This document shows positions 28,934-37,492 of a stretch of DNA of 64,000 nucleotides, piece after piece (position 1 is the stretch's first letter; every line of letters starts with the position of its first letter). The stretch is from Oleomonas cavernae (lineage in GTDB: Bacteria; Pseudomonadota; Alphaproteobacteria; Zavarziniales; Zavarziniaceae). The stretch lies in the NCBI RefSeq assembly GCF_003590945.1, contig NZ_QYUK01000011.1, positions 3,752,909 to 3,816,908 on the forward strand, in the 5' to 3' direction. The notes below the pieces were generated by a model. That model worked only from the letters and a program-made list of their open reading frames with translations, had not been told where the DNA came from and did no database searches. The position numbers were made by a program, and so were the translations under genes.

Positions 28934-30111
28934 ATTTGCCCTTGCATGGTTTCGGTGCGGTTGCCGGCGGCTGGCCAAACCTCCCGCTGAAGGCTTTGTC
29001 CCTGCGCGAGGCCCTCGCCCTCGAGTATCCGCTGCAAAGGGTAGCAGTCCTGGTGGGGCCTCACGAGAATGTCGCCGACACTACCCTTCGTGCGATCGGC
29101 GCTGCGGCCGTTGTCAGGGGTGAACCGGAGGTCGAAACAGGCCTGCCGACCCTTTCCCGCCTATCAGCAGACGGCCTGCTGAATTCAGGCGATGTATTTC
29201 GCGTCCGGCCCGACAATGGGCGCGTCAGCGTCCTCTATCGGCGCGGCGCCAATGCCAACTCGCTGCTGGTGACCGAGCGCTGCAACAGTCCGTGCCTCAT
29301 GTGCAGCCAGCCGCCGCGACCGGAGGATGACGGGTGGTTGATCGGTGAGCTGCGCGACATCATTCCCCTGATCGATCAGGATTTGCCCTCCCTTGGCCTA
29401 ACGGGCGGCGAGCCGACCTTGCTCGGTGAACGGTTGGCCGAACTGCTTGCCCTTGCGAGGCAGTGGCTCCCCAACACGGGCATTCATATACTATCCAACG
29501 GGCGGACTTTCTCAGATCCGCGCGCCTGTGAAAGTTTCGACGGCACGCAGCAACAGGTAACTTGGGGAATTCCACTCTATGGGGCCGTACCTTGGCGCCA
29601 CGATCACATCGTCCAAGCCCGAGGTGCATTCGATCAGACCATCAGCGGCTTGCTCAATCTTGCAGAGCGTGGTCATGCCGTCGAGATCAGGGTCGTACTT
29701 CATCGGCTGACCGCCGATCACCTCTTCGAGATAGCTGGCTTCATCCAGCGTTGCCTGCCCTTTGCGATCCATGTCGCGTTCATGGGGCTTGAGCCCATGG
29801 GCTACGCAAAGATGAACCGAGAACTCCTCTGGATCGACCCAATTGACCTAGCGCCGGCACTCACCGAGGCGATCGAACACCTCGATATCCATGGGATCCG
29901 TGCCTCGATCTACAACCTGCCACTTTGCCTGCTCCCTGCCGGCTTACGCCGCTTCGCGCGACAAAGCATTAGCGACTGGAAGAATGTATTTGATGCTGCT
30001 TGTTCCGACTGCGTCGCCCGTGCGCATTGCTGCGGTTTCTTTGCCTCAACCGGACCTGCTTGGCGTAGCCGTGGCCTCAAGCCGTTGTCGATCGAGGAGT
30101 TCGTTCGATGA
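28930..30111 (+). CDS. hxsC: HxsC, His-Xaa-Ser system radical SAM maturase
   Basis: The product has 393 residues; its ATG overlaps the hxsB stop (ATGA). The radical SAM cluster ligands are Cys118, Cys122 and Cys125 in TERCNSPCLMCSQPPRP, the characteristic HxsC motif, followed by LGLTGGEPTLL. The C-terminal end has SDCVARAHCCGFFAS with further Cys residues. An N-terminal domain of about 110 residues is unassigned. With HxsB it forms the paired maturase set; whether the two act on the same residues or sequentially is unknown. It is translationally coupled to hxsA. Confidence 0.93.
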   Translation: MNLPLHGFGAVAGGWPNLPLKALSLREALALEYPLQRVAVLVGPHENVADTTLRAIGAAAVVRGEPEVETGLPTLSRLSADGLLNSGDVFRVRPDNGRVSVLYRRGANANSLLVTERCNSPCLMCSQPPRPEDDGWLIGELRDIIPLIDQDLPSLGLTGGEPTLLGERLAELLALARQWLPNTGIHILSNGRTFSDPRACESFDGTQQQVTWGIPLYGAVPWRHDHIVQARGAFDQTISGLLNLAERGHAVEIRVVLHRLTADHLFEIAGFIQRCLPFAIHVAFMGLEPMGYAKMNRELLWIDPIDLAPALTEAIEHLDIHGIRASIYNLPLCLLPAGLRRFARQSISDWKNVFDAACSDCVARAHCCGFFASTGPAWRSRGLKPLSIEEFVR

Positions 30112-30716
30112 AACGACGCGATTGGTTGCAGTATCTGAAGCGGATCATCAATTGGACTGTTCCGACGGCGACGCTGGCGTCGAGCATTTGGACCCCAGCC
30201 GCAGCTGTGGGAACCATCGCAGTGCCGACGCTGGAGGACAACAGAGATAGACGGGATCCGCTGTCACTGACGGTCCCGCACCGTGTAGACGGGCCGGAGC
30301 TCTATGCCCGGCACTCAAGCCATCGCAGCCACCGAAGCCATAGTAGTCATAGCAGCCACAGCTCGCATTACTCATCGAGCGGAGGGGGATACTACACGCC
30401 GTCGCCCCTTCCTCCGCCCACATATTCCCCACCGCCACCTCCAACCTATTCACCGCCAACATCGAAAGGTACCCCCACGCCGCTGACGCCTACACCGCGG
30501 GATACAACTCCTCGGGCAGGACAAGTGGATGCTACGATTATGACGATGAGGGTTCAGGTTGAGTTGACACGCCTGGGATACTATTTTGGCAAGATTGACG
30601 GTATCGTGGGCACCGAGCTTCGGATTTCGCTTCGAAATTTTCAGCGGCATGAGGGACTTGCTGTCAGCGGTGCCATCGACAACGCGACGTTGAGTAGGCT
30701 CGGCCTGTCCAATTGA
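30108..30716 (+). CDS. hxsA: HxsA, secreted His-Xaa-Ser repeat protein with peptidoglycan-binding domain
   Basis: The product has 202 residues; its ATG overlaps the hxsC stop. Residues 1-33 resemble a secretion signal (two Arg early, then a hydrophobic stretch ending TPAAA). Residues 69-89 are seven consecutive His-Xaa-Ser triplets (nt 30312-30374), the presumed target of the radical SAM maturases. A Pro/Thr/Tyr-rich linker follows, with SPPPPPTYSPP. Residues about 140-202 form a PG_binding_1 domain (VQVELTRLGYYFGKIDG, then LRNFQRHEGLAVSG). The protein would therefore be modified in the cytoplasm, exported and held on peptidoglycan. Function is unknown; the His/Ser array could bind metal or carry a crosslink. 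Confidence 0.93.
   Translation: MKRRDWLQYLKRIINWTVPTATLASSIWTPAAAVGTIAVPTLEDNRDRRDPLSLTVPHRVDGPELYARHSSHRSHRSHSSHSSHSSHYSSSGGGYYTPSPLPPPTYSPPPPPTYSPPTSKGTPTPLTPTPRDTTPRAGQVDATIMTMRVQVELTRLGYYFGKIDGIVGTELRISLRNFQRHEGLAVSGAIDNATLSRLGLSN
30312..30374 (+). repeat. Seven tandem His-Xaa-Ser codon triplets in hxsA
   Basis: Seven 9-base units encode His-x-Ser, the second position being Ser, Arg or Tyr. His alternates between CAC and CAT and Ser among TCA, TCG, AGC and AGT, so the repeat is kept at protein level rather than being a recent DNA duplication. Confidence 0.9.
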
Positions 30717-30926
30717 GCGCAAACGAGCAATACAAGAGAATGAACTGATTACCTCAGGGCATTTCTAGAAAAGTCGCTGATACGCTAAGAGGTACAAACC
30801 ACCAAAATTCGGTGTTCAGGGTATGGTAGAATTTCACTCAGCGCAATTCCCCGAGAATACTCTAGCGGCTACCACGCTGCTTTCTCTTGTGGCAACCTGC
30901 GACCGTGCGGAGTCGGAAGATACGCC

Positions 30927-31235
30927 ATGGGCATTGATTCAGAATCCGATCGATACCGCTTCAAAATGCTGAGCCGGCTGGAAGACGAAAATCGCCTACC
31001 GACGCCACCTGAGGTTGTTGCGGCACAGCGGACGATAGAGAGGTATCAGCGGGCACAGGTTGAGAGGCGTGACCAGTTGGAGCGCCTGAGTTTTGATCTT
31101 CCACATCAATTTGCTTGTCCACAGTGTTTTTGGCGCGATGGTCGGACCACACAACTCTTAGCGGTCCCTGCAGGTACAAAGTCGGAGCGACTTGAATGCA
31201 TGACTTGTGGCTTCCCTTCCGAAATGCCGCGCTAG
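30927..31235 (+). CDS. Small zinc-ribbon-like hypothetical protein
   Basis: The product has 102 residues, with GGAAG seven bases before the ATG. A charged helix (about 15-55) is followed by two CxxC-type pairs, CPQC and CMTC, about 34 residues apart, consistent with a zinc ribbon. No membrane segment is present. It lies 210 bases after hxsA on the same strand and may or may not belong to the Hxs operon. The hydrophilic helix plus ribbon suggests nucleic-acid or protein binding; the function is unknown. Confidence 0.6.
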   Translation: MGIDSESDRYRFKMLSRLEDENRLPTPPEVVAAQRTIERYQRAQVERRDQLERLSFDLPHQFACPQCFWRDGRTTQLLAVPAGTKSERLECMTCGFPSEMPR

Positions 31236-31291
31236 GCGGGCCGGGTGGGCGGATAAACCTGCCGGTCACCCTCTCGGCATCGGGGTTGCGA

Positions 31292-33157
31292 TCAAAATTG
31301 AAAGGCGAGTGAAAACTCGACATTGTCCATTTGCTGGCCGAGACCGATGATGCCTTGCTCCGGGTCCGCCTCGAAATGCGTGACCTCGATACGCGGGCGC
31401 CAATTGTCGCCGAAGTAGTTGAAGTCCACGCGCTGCCGCACACCCCATGCCTGATTCTGGAAGTCATACAGGCCCAAAGTCTCGACCGCGAGCTTGCCGT
31501 CATCGAAATTGTGGCTGAGGAGAAGGGTCGCGTAGTTCTGGACCGGGTGAAGCTTGGCACCATAGGCGGCATAGGGGGCCTGGAACAGCAGATCCTCGCC
31601 GTTCGGCGTGATGACGGTGAACAGCTGGACACTGGTGAAGACACTCGTGTCCTGCCCCTCCCAGAAGGGCAGCCACAGGAAATAGTCGGCACCGATCATG
31701 AAGGAGATCTGGTCTCGCTTTGTCACGCTGCGTGGCGGATCGACGATCAGCGCAGCGCTCCCTTCCACTTCGTTGCCGAACATCGTGACGGTGCGCGATC
31801 GATTGAAGGGCTTGTCGAATTCATAGCTGAACTCGGCGCGTAACACCGGCGTGATCTCCTTCGGCCCCATCGGCAACTCGGCCATGTCGCGGGTATAGCT
31901 GGCGCCGACCAGTTTGCGGCGATAGCGATAGTCCAGATCGAATTGCACATTGACGGAGCAAAGAGGACCGGCACCGCCGGGGCAGCCCAAAATCGCCTGG
32001 GCTCCTTCGGCCGTTGGACTGCCGGAACCAAGATAGGGAATGTAGGCACCCTGGACGACGGCCTCGGTGATCTCGCTGCCGAGCGGAACCGTTACCATTG
32101 CATTCCCGCCGTCGTTCAGGGCATTGCCGACAACGACGGTGGCCCCTGCCAACTTGATAATTGGCAGTTCCTGATAGGCATAGAGTGCGTTGAGCGTCGC
32201 TTCGCCCCCTAAAACCTCGAACTTGAAGCGCGCACCGAGTGTCGGTTCTTCAAAGCCGAACCGATCGGGCTCCCGATCCGTCAGATGCGCCCCCACGAAC
32301 GGGATCCCGGCACCCGATGCCTTGTCCGCCAGGAGGGGAAACGGCAGACCATACAGGCCGCCCGAGGTGGCATCGTCGGGCGTCGGGTTGTTGATGATGA
32401 ACCGGTCGCGATGGTACTCCGGCATATAGATAAGCTCGAGCTTGGGCGCACGGATGCCCACCGCCTCAAAGGCGTCGCCCAGGCCCAACCTGGCGAGATC
32501 GATATCGCCTGCCACCATCCAGCTCGCGATACGGCTCTCATCAGGGTCACCGAGAATAAATTTCTGTCGCAGATCCTGTGCATGCAGCACGTCGAGCAGG
32601 CGGATACCGTCGGACTGGCCCCATGCCCTGACGAACTTGCCGACTTTCAGGGCGTACAGGTTTTCCGGGTCGGTGAACTTGACGGCCGCCTCGTGAATCA
32701 CCTCGTCGTTGAAGTCGGAGAGGAATCGGTTCTGGCTGTCGCTGCTGCCGAATGGATCGTGAGCAGGGCTGGGCAACGGACCGGCGGGCCGGCCAGCGCC
32801 CCGCTCGTTGAGGTGATAGGCAAACCTGTCGGTAAAACCGGGCGAGGCATAATCCTGAAGGCCAGGTGCGGTCAGATCACCCCCCAGATCCGAATACCAA
32901 TCGCCGCGCAGCCAAAAATCCCCGGTCACCGTGACATTGTCATGCGGCCGCCAGCTGGTGCTGAGCTCGACCAGATAATTCATCTGTCCGATTTCGGCGC
33001 CGCCGCCAACCTGGCTCTTGTCATAGGCGACGGCCACCCCCTGCTTCACGCGGCCCCCGACGGTAAAGTCATCGCCGATGGTGACCTCGGCCCGCGCGCA
33101 AGGTGATAGCCCCGCGATCAGCGCCAGGGCACTCGTGGCCACGAACAACTTTTTCAT
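31292..33157 (-). CDS. DUF1302 family outer-membrane-type protein
   Basis: The product has 621 residues from MKKLFVATSALALIAG, with a signal peptide ending near PCARA. The start at 33157 is preferred over in-frame 33184 because it begins the signal. DUF1302 features include GGRVKQG near the start, NVTVTGDFWLRGDWY, and GKFVRAWGQSDGIRLLDVL, with repeated beta strands ending in a terminal Phe, typical of outer-membrane beta-barrels. These proteins occur with DUF1329 in bacteria degrading hydrocarbons, sterols or aromatics and are thought to take up hydrophobic substrate. A paralogue sits at 52689-54587. It has its own promoter region (33158-33380) and follows the paa operon terminator. Confidence 0.85.
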   Translation of the reverse strand: MKKLFVATSALALIAGLSPCARAEVTIGDDFTVGGRVKQGVAVAYDKSQVGGGAEIGQMNYLVELSTSWRPHDNVTVTGDFWLRGDWYSDLGGDLTAPGLQDYASPGFTDRFAYHLNERGAGRPAGPLPSPAHDPFGSSDSQNRFLSDFNDEVIHEAAVKFTDPENLYALKVGKFVRAWGQSDGIRLLDVLHAQDLRQKFILGDPDESRIASWMVAGDIDLARLGLGDAFEAVGIRAPKLELIYMPEYHRDRFIINNPTPDDATSGGLYGLPFPLLADKASGAGIPFVGAHLTDREPDRFGFEEPTLGARFKFEVLGGEATLNALYAYQELPIIKLAGATVVVGNALNDGGNAMVTVPLGSEITEAVVQGAYIPYLGSGSPTAEGAQAILGCPGGAGPLCSVNVQFDLDYRYRRKLVGASYTRDMAELPMGPKEITPVLRAEFSYEFDKPFNRSRTVTMFGNEVEGSAALIVDPPRSVTKRDQISFMIGADYFLWLPFWEGQDTSVFTSVQLFTVITPNGEDLLFQAPYAAYGAKLHPVQNYATLLLSHNFDDGKLAVETLGLYDFQNQAWGVRQRVDFNYFGDNWRPRIEVTHFEADPEQGIIGLGQQMDNVEFSLAFQF

Positions 33158-33383
33158 CGTTTCCCCCAATTTTAACGCGATCACAACACGACACCTGAAT
33201 GCCAGTGTAATCGATTGGATATCAGCAGCCTGACATCATTTCATTCGGGATCAGTTACGCCCACATCGGACGCATTTTCAACGAAACAGAATGGTTAATG
33301 CTGCCGAAATTTGTCTTATGCTGCTGGGGAATAGATAGAACCTGTAGCGGTCCTGAGAACTCTTGCGTGCCTTTGGGCGAAGC

Positions 33384-33429
33384 AAAAAAATGCCCGTGCA
33401 AGCGAAGATAATTTTCGCTTGCACGGGCA
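33384..33429 (-). terminator. Strong rho-independent terminator of the paa operon
   Basis: On the minus strand a perfect 16-bp stem (33429-33414 with 33406-33391, 7-base loop) is followed by seven Ts. It lies 56 bases after the paaJ stop and ends the paaZ-to-paaJ transcript. Confidence 0.93.
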
Positions 33430-33484
33430 GTTGAACACCGGTCGAGGAGAGTGGAGTAACCGGTGCGAATACGTGCTTGCCGGA

Positions 33485-34690
33485 CTAGGGCCGTTCCAGC
33501 ACCATGGCGATACCCTGACCGACGCCGATGCACATGGTGCACAGGGCCCGCCGGGCATCGCGCAGGCCCAGTTCGATCGCGGCGGTCAGCGCGAGACGGG
33601 CACCGCTCATGCCCAGGGGATGGCCCAGCGCGATGGCACCGCCATTGGGGTTGACGTGGTCGGCATCGTCCGGCAGGCCCAGTTCACGCAGCACGGCCAG
33701 GCCCTGGGCCGCGAAGGCCTCGTTCAGCTCGACCACGTCGATCTCGCCGATGCCAAGCTTGAGCCGCTGCAGCAATTTCTGCGAGGCGGGCGCCGGGCCG
33801 ATCCCCATGACGCGGGGCGGCACGCCGGCCGTGGCGGCGCCCAGGATCCGGGCCCGGGGGGTGAGGCCATATTTTACGATCGCCTCGGCCGAGGCGATGA
33901 TCACGGCCGCGGCCCCGTCATTGACGCCAGATGCATTACCAGCCGTTACACTGCCGCCGTCGCGGAACGGCGTGCCCAGCTTGGCCAGTCCTTCAAGGGT
34001 CGTATTACGCCTGGGATGCTCGTCATCCTTGACGACGATCGAGGCCCCCTTCTTGCCGGGCAGCGTGACGGGAACAATCTCGGCAGCAAAACGGCCGGAT
34101 TCGATCGCGGCCACGGCGCGCTGCTGTGACCGCAAGGCAAAGACGTCCTGATCGGCACGGTTGACCTGGTAATCGGCCGCGACATTCTCGGCCGTCTCGG
34201 GCATCGAATCGATGCCGTACTGGCGTTGCAGCAGCTTGTTGACGAAGCGCCAGCCGATGGTGGTGTCATAGACCGCGTTGTCGCGGGAAAACGCGCTGGC
34301 AGCCTTGGGCATCACGAAGGGTGCCCGGCTCATGCTCTCGACCCCGCCGGCGACGAAGAGTTCGCCGTCCCCGGCCTTCACCGCCCGCGCGGCCATGGCA
34401 ATCGCATCGAGGCCCGAACCGCACAATCGGTTGACCGTGGTGCCCGAGACCTTCTCGCCCAGGCCGCCCAGCAGGACGGCCATGCGCGCCACATTGCGGT
34501 TGTCTTCGCCCGCCTGGTTGGCGCAGCCCAGGATGACATCGTCGACCGCGTCCCAGTCGACGCGGGGATTGCGTTCGACCAGGGCCTTGAGCGGCAGGGC
34601 TGCCAGGTCATCTGCCCGCACCCCGGACAGGGCACCGGCATAGCGGCCGATCGGGGTACGAATACCGTCGCAGAGAAAGGCATCAGTCAT
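33485..34690 (-). CDS. paaJ: 3-oxoadipyl-CoA thiolase
   Basis: The product has 401 residues from MTDAFLCDGIRTPIGRY; an in-frame TTG at 34702 is less likely. It is a thiolase of the PaaJ/PcaF type: NRLCGSGLDAIAMAAR holds the acyl-accepting Cys, and the C-terminal motifs NPNGGAIALGHPLG and CTMCIGVGQG supply the His and second Cys. In the Paa route it cleaves 3-oxoadipyl-CoA to succinyl-CoA and acetyl-CoA, the last beta-oxidation step. It may also act on the ring-cleavage C8 intermediate, as in E. coli. It is the last gene of the operon, eight bases after paaI. Confidence 0.93.
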   Translation of the reverse strand: MTDAFLCDGIRTPIGRYAGALSGVRADDLAALPLKALVERNPRVDWDAVDDVILGCANQAGEDNRNVARMAVLLGGLGEKVSGTTVNRLCGSGLDAIAMAARAVKAGDGELFVAGGVESMSRAPFVMPKAASAFSRDNAVYDTTIGWRFVNKLLQRQYGIDSMPETAENVAADYQVNRADQDVFALRSQQRAVAAIESGRFAAEIVPVTLPGKKGASIVVKDDEHPRRNTTLEGLAKLGTPFRDGGSVTAGNASGVNDGAAAVIIASAEAIVKYGLTPRARILGAATAGVPPRVMGIGPAPASQKLLQRLKLGIGEIDVVELNEAFAAQGLAVLRELGLPDDADHVNPNGGAIALGHPLGMSGARLALTAAIELGLRDARRALCTMCIGVGQGIAMVLERP

Positions 34691-34698
34691 GGCGGCGA

Positions 34699-35127
34699 TC
34701 AACTTTCTGGCAGAACACTGGATTTCAGGGCAGCGGACTGGCCGCGAAAACTCGCCACCGTCCGGCCGTCGCCGGCAGTGACGGACACGTCGTAAATGCC
34801 ATTGCGCCCGGCCGAGGCGATTTCCGTCGCCGTCGCGACGAGGCGTTCGCCCAGGCGCGCCGGCGTCAGGTAGGTAATCGTGCAGCTTTGCCCTACGGTC
34901 GCGACATTGCGGGCATTGCAGGCAAAGGCGAAGGCGCTGTCGGCCAGGGTGAAGATCATCCCGCCGTGAACGGTGCCGTGGCCGTTGACCATCCGCTCGC
35001 CCGCCACCATCGCGACCACGGCCCGGCCCGGGCCCATGGCCTCGATCTCCAGGCCCAGGGACTGCGAGGCCGCATCCTGTGCCAGCATCGCCTGGGCGCA
35101 GGCCCAGGCCAGGGCCGTCGGCTCCAC
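34699..35127 (-). CDS. paaI: PaaI-type hydroxyphenylacetyl-CoA thioesterase
   Basis: The product has 142 residues. It is a hot-dog fold thioesterase with the family signature NGHGTVHGGMIFTLADSAFA; the Asp of LAD and the HGG turn are the catalytic elements. PaaI hydrolyses stalled or wrong CoA esters such as hydroxyphenylacetyl-CoA and frees CoA. It sits between paaG and paaJ with almost no spacing, confirming its place in the operon. Confidence 0.93.
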   Translation of the reverse strand: MEPTALAWACAQAMLAQDAASQSLGLEIEAMGPGRAVVAMVAGERMVNGHGTVHGGMIFTLADSAFAFACNARNVATVGQSCTITYLTPARLGERLVATATEIASAGRNGIYDVSVTAGDGRTVASFRGQSAALKSSVLPES

Positions 35128-35129
35128 GG

Positions 35130-35924
35130 CTAGCGGCCCTGGAACCGGGCCGGGCGCTTGTTCAGGAAGGCATTGACGCCTTCGCGATAGTCCGCCGTCC
35201 GGCCCAGGCGCTGCTGCTCGTCGCGTTCAAGATCCAACTGTTCGTCGAGCGTATTGGTCGAGGACACCAGCAAGGCCTGCTTGATCGCCGCCAGGGCCGC
35301 GGTGGGCTGCTTCGCCAGGTGGCGGCCCAGGGTTGCCGCTTCGTCCAGCAACTTGTCGTCGTCGACCACTTTCCAGATCAGGCCCCAGGCCAGGGCGGTT
35401 TCCGCCGGCAGCACGTCGCCCAGCAGGGCGAGGCCGGCAGCGCGGGCCTGGCCCACCAGCCGCGGCAAGATCCAGGTGCCGCCGCAATCGGGCAGCAGCC
35501 CGACCCGGCAGAAGGCTTGCGAGAACTTGGCCGAGCGCCCTGCGATCACGATATCCGCCGCCAGCGCGATATTGGCCCCCGCCCCCGCCGCGATCCCATT
35601 GACCGCGGCAATGATGGGCAGGGGCAGCCGGCGCAACCGGCGCAGCAGGGGATTGTAATAGGTGCTGATGGTCGCCCCCAGGTCCGGCGGCGCCTCGCCC
35701 GGGGCGGTCGCCCGGTCGGACAGATCCTGGCCCGCGCAAAAGCCGCGGCCCGCACCGGTCAGGACCACGCTGCGGATCGTGGCGTCGCCTTCGATCGTAT
35801 CGAGGTGAGCGGCCAGGACCTCGTGCATCGCGACATTGAAGGAATTGATCTTGTCGGGGCGGTTCAGGGTCAGCGTAGCCACGCCATCTGCCCTGTCCAA
35901 CAGGACCGGTTGCTCTTGCGCCAT
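35130..35924 (-). CDS. paaG: 1,2-epoxyphenylacetyl-CoA isomerase
   Basis: The product has 264 residues from MAQEQPVLLDRADGVATLTL; GGGGAGGGAAC lies upstream of this ATG. It is a crotonase-fold enzyme: GRGFCAGQDLSD and NGIAAGAGANIALAADIV form the oxyanion hole, and FSQAFCRVGLLPDCGGTWIL carries the catalytic Asp. It rearranges the ring-1,2-epoxide of phenylacetyl-CoA to the oxepin, and in beta-oxidation shifts the double bond of dehydroadipyl-CoA. The PDCGG rather than PEGG motif and the operon position mark it as PaaG rather than a hydratase. Confidence 0.92.
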   Translation of the reverse strand: MAQEQPVLLDRADGVATLTLNRPDKINSFNVAMHEVLAAHLDTIEGDATIRSVVLTGAGRGFCAGQDLSDRATAPGEAPPDLGATISTYYNPLLRRLRRLPLPIIAAVNGIAAGAGANIALAADIVIAGRSAKFSQAFCRVGLLPDCGGTWILPRLVGQARAAGLALLGDVLPAETALAWGLIWKVVDDDKLLDEAATLGRHLAKQPTAALAAIKQALLVSSTNTLDEQLDLERDEQQRLGRTADYREGVNAFLNKRPARFQGR

Positions 35925-35946
35925 GATCGTTCCCTCCCCAGGGATT

Positions 35947-37011
35947 TTAGTGTTGATGATCGAAGTCGACGACGACGCGGTCACCGGCCGGGTAGCTCTG
36001 ACAGGTCAGGATGTAACCCCTGGCGATTTCATAGTCTTCCAGCCCGAAGTGGACATCCATGTCGACCTCGCCTTCGACGACATGGGCACGGCAGGTCGAA
36101 CAGACCCCGCCCTTGCACGAATAGGGCAGCTCGACCCCCTGGCGCAGGGCCGCGTCGAGGATGGTCTCCCCTCCCCTGTCGATTTCAAATTCCCGCGCGC
36201 GGCCGTCAATGATCGCCGTCGCGTGAATGCCCGGGCCGGCTTGCACGGGGCGCGGGGCGCGCACCGGCTGGTCCGTCCCGAACAGTTCCGCCTTGATGCT
36301 GGTGCGCGGGATGCCGTGTTCTTCCAACACGGTCAATACCGAGCGGGTCATCGCCTCGGGACCGCAGACGAAGACCCCGTCCACATCGCCCACCGGGATC
36401 CAGCGGGCAAACAGCTCGGCACATTTGTCGGCGTCGATGCGGCCGTTGAACAGGTCGATGTCCTGCTGCTCCCGGCTCATGATGTAGATCAGGTTGAGTC
36501 GCTCCAGGTAGAGATCCTTGAGATCGCCGAGTTCCTGGCCGAACAGCACGCTGGAAGAGGAACGGTTGCCATAGACCAGTGTGAAGCGGCTGCCCGGCTC
36601 GGCAGCCAGCGTGGTCTTCATGATCGACAGAATCGGCGTGATGCCGCTGCCGGCCGCGAGAGCCAGATAGTGCCGCCGGGCAGCCGGCTCCAGGGGCATG
36701 TGGAAACGGCCCTCGGGCGGTGCCACATCAAGAAAAGCACCCGGCTTGAGCATTTCCTGCGCCCAGCTCGAAAACACGCCGTCGGCCACGCGCTTGATGG
36801 CGACCCGCAGCTGGCTGTCCTGCACGCCGGAGCAGATCGAATAGCTGCGCCGAACCCCCTCGCCGCCGATGGTGGTTCGCAGCGTCAAATACTGACCCTG
36901 AATGAACCGGTAGTCGGCGGCCAGCCCCTCCGGCACGTCGAAGGTGACAACGACCGCATCCCGCGTTTCCCGCTGGATGTCCTTGACCTTCAGTTGGTGG
37001 AACTGGCTCAT
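35947..37011 (-). CDS. paaE: Phenylacetyl-CoA epoxidase reductase subunit
   Basis: The product has 354 residues from MSQFHQLKVKDI; longer readings upstream overlap paaD out of frame and are rejected. The N-terminal half is an FAD domain (YSICSG), then an NAD(P)H domain (LALAAGSGITPILSIMK, later GPEAMTRSVL). The C-terminal plant-type ferredoxin domain has CKGGVCSTC and a later Cys in ILTCQSYP that bind 2Fe-2S. PaaE passes electrons from NADPH to the PaaABCD oxygenase complex that epoxidises phenylacetyl-CoA. Confidence 0.95.
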   Translation of the reverse strand: MSQFHQLKVKDIQRETRDAVVVTFDVPEGLAADYRFIQGQYLTLRTTIGGEGVRRSYSICSGVQDSQLRVAIKRVADGVFSSWAQEMLKPGAFLDVAPPEGRFHMPLEPAARRHYLALAAGSGITPILSIMKTTLAAEPGSRFTLVYGNRSSSSVLFGQELGDLKDLYLERLNLIYIMSREQQDIDLFNGRIDADKCAELFARWIPVGDVDGVFVCGPEAMTRSVLTVLEEHGIPRTSIKAELFGTDQPVRAPRPVQAGPGIHATAIIDGRAREFEIDRGGETILDAALRQGVELPYSCKGGVCSTCRAHVVEGEVDMDVHFGLEDYEIARGYILTCQSYPAGDRVVVDFDHQH

Positions 37012-37018
37012 CTTGTTC

Positions 37019-37492
37019 TCAATGACATTTGAAGTGGTCGAAGGGTTCCAGGCAGGCCTCGCAACGATAGAGCGCCTTGCAGGGCGTCGAGCCGAACCGG
37101 CTGAGCAAGGCTGTCCTGGACGAGCCGCAGCGCGGGCAGGCGATCGCCGGGGGCAACGGGCAGCCCACCGCGCTCGGCGGTGCAATGCCGTAGTGCAGCA
37201 GGGCTTCGCGACCGCGTGGGGTCAGCCAGTCCGTGGTCCAGGCCGGGGCCAGGCTGGTCTCGACCGACACTTGGTCGACGCCATGGCTGACCAGGGCCTC
37301 GCGCACATCGCGGGCGATCACCTCGGTGGCCGGACAGCCGGAATAGGTCGGCGTGATCGTCACTTTGATCGTCTCGCCCCTGGTTTCGACGGCGCGGACA
37401 ATGCCAAGATCGACGACGGACACGACCGGAATTTCCGGGTCCATCACCTCGTCCAGCCATTGCCAGACCTGCGCTGTCGACACCGCGGTCAC
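37019..37492 (-). CDS. paaD: Phenylacetate degradation protein PaaD (Fe-S assembly, DUF59/MIP18-type)
   Basis: The product has 157 residues. The N-terminal half is a DUF59 domain (LDEVMDPEIPVVSVVDLGIV, then TPTYSGCPATEVI with its conserved Cys). The C-terminal half is a zinc-ribbon-like element with CPRCGS and CEACL. PaaD is needed for maturation of the epoxidase, probably in iron insertion or Fe-S handling. It overlaps the end of paaC. Confidence 0.93.
   Translation of the reverse strand: MTAVSTAQVWQWLDEVMDPEIPVVSVVDLGIVRAVETRGETIKVTITPTYSGCPATEVIARDVREALVSHGVDQVSVETSLAPAWTTDWLTPRGREALLHYGIAPPSAVGCPLPPAIACPRCGSSRTALLSRFGSTPCKALYRCEACLEPFDHFKCH

Noticed and set aside
30301-30380. Low-complexity DNA repeat or CRISPR-like array
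   Set aside because: The periodicity is 9 bases, codon use varies between units, and it is the protein-level His-Xaa-Ser repeat of hxsA. No CRISPR array was seen in the window.
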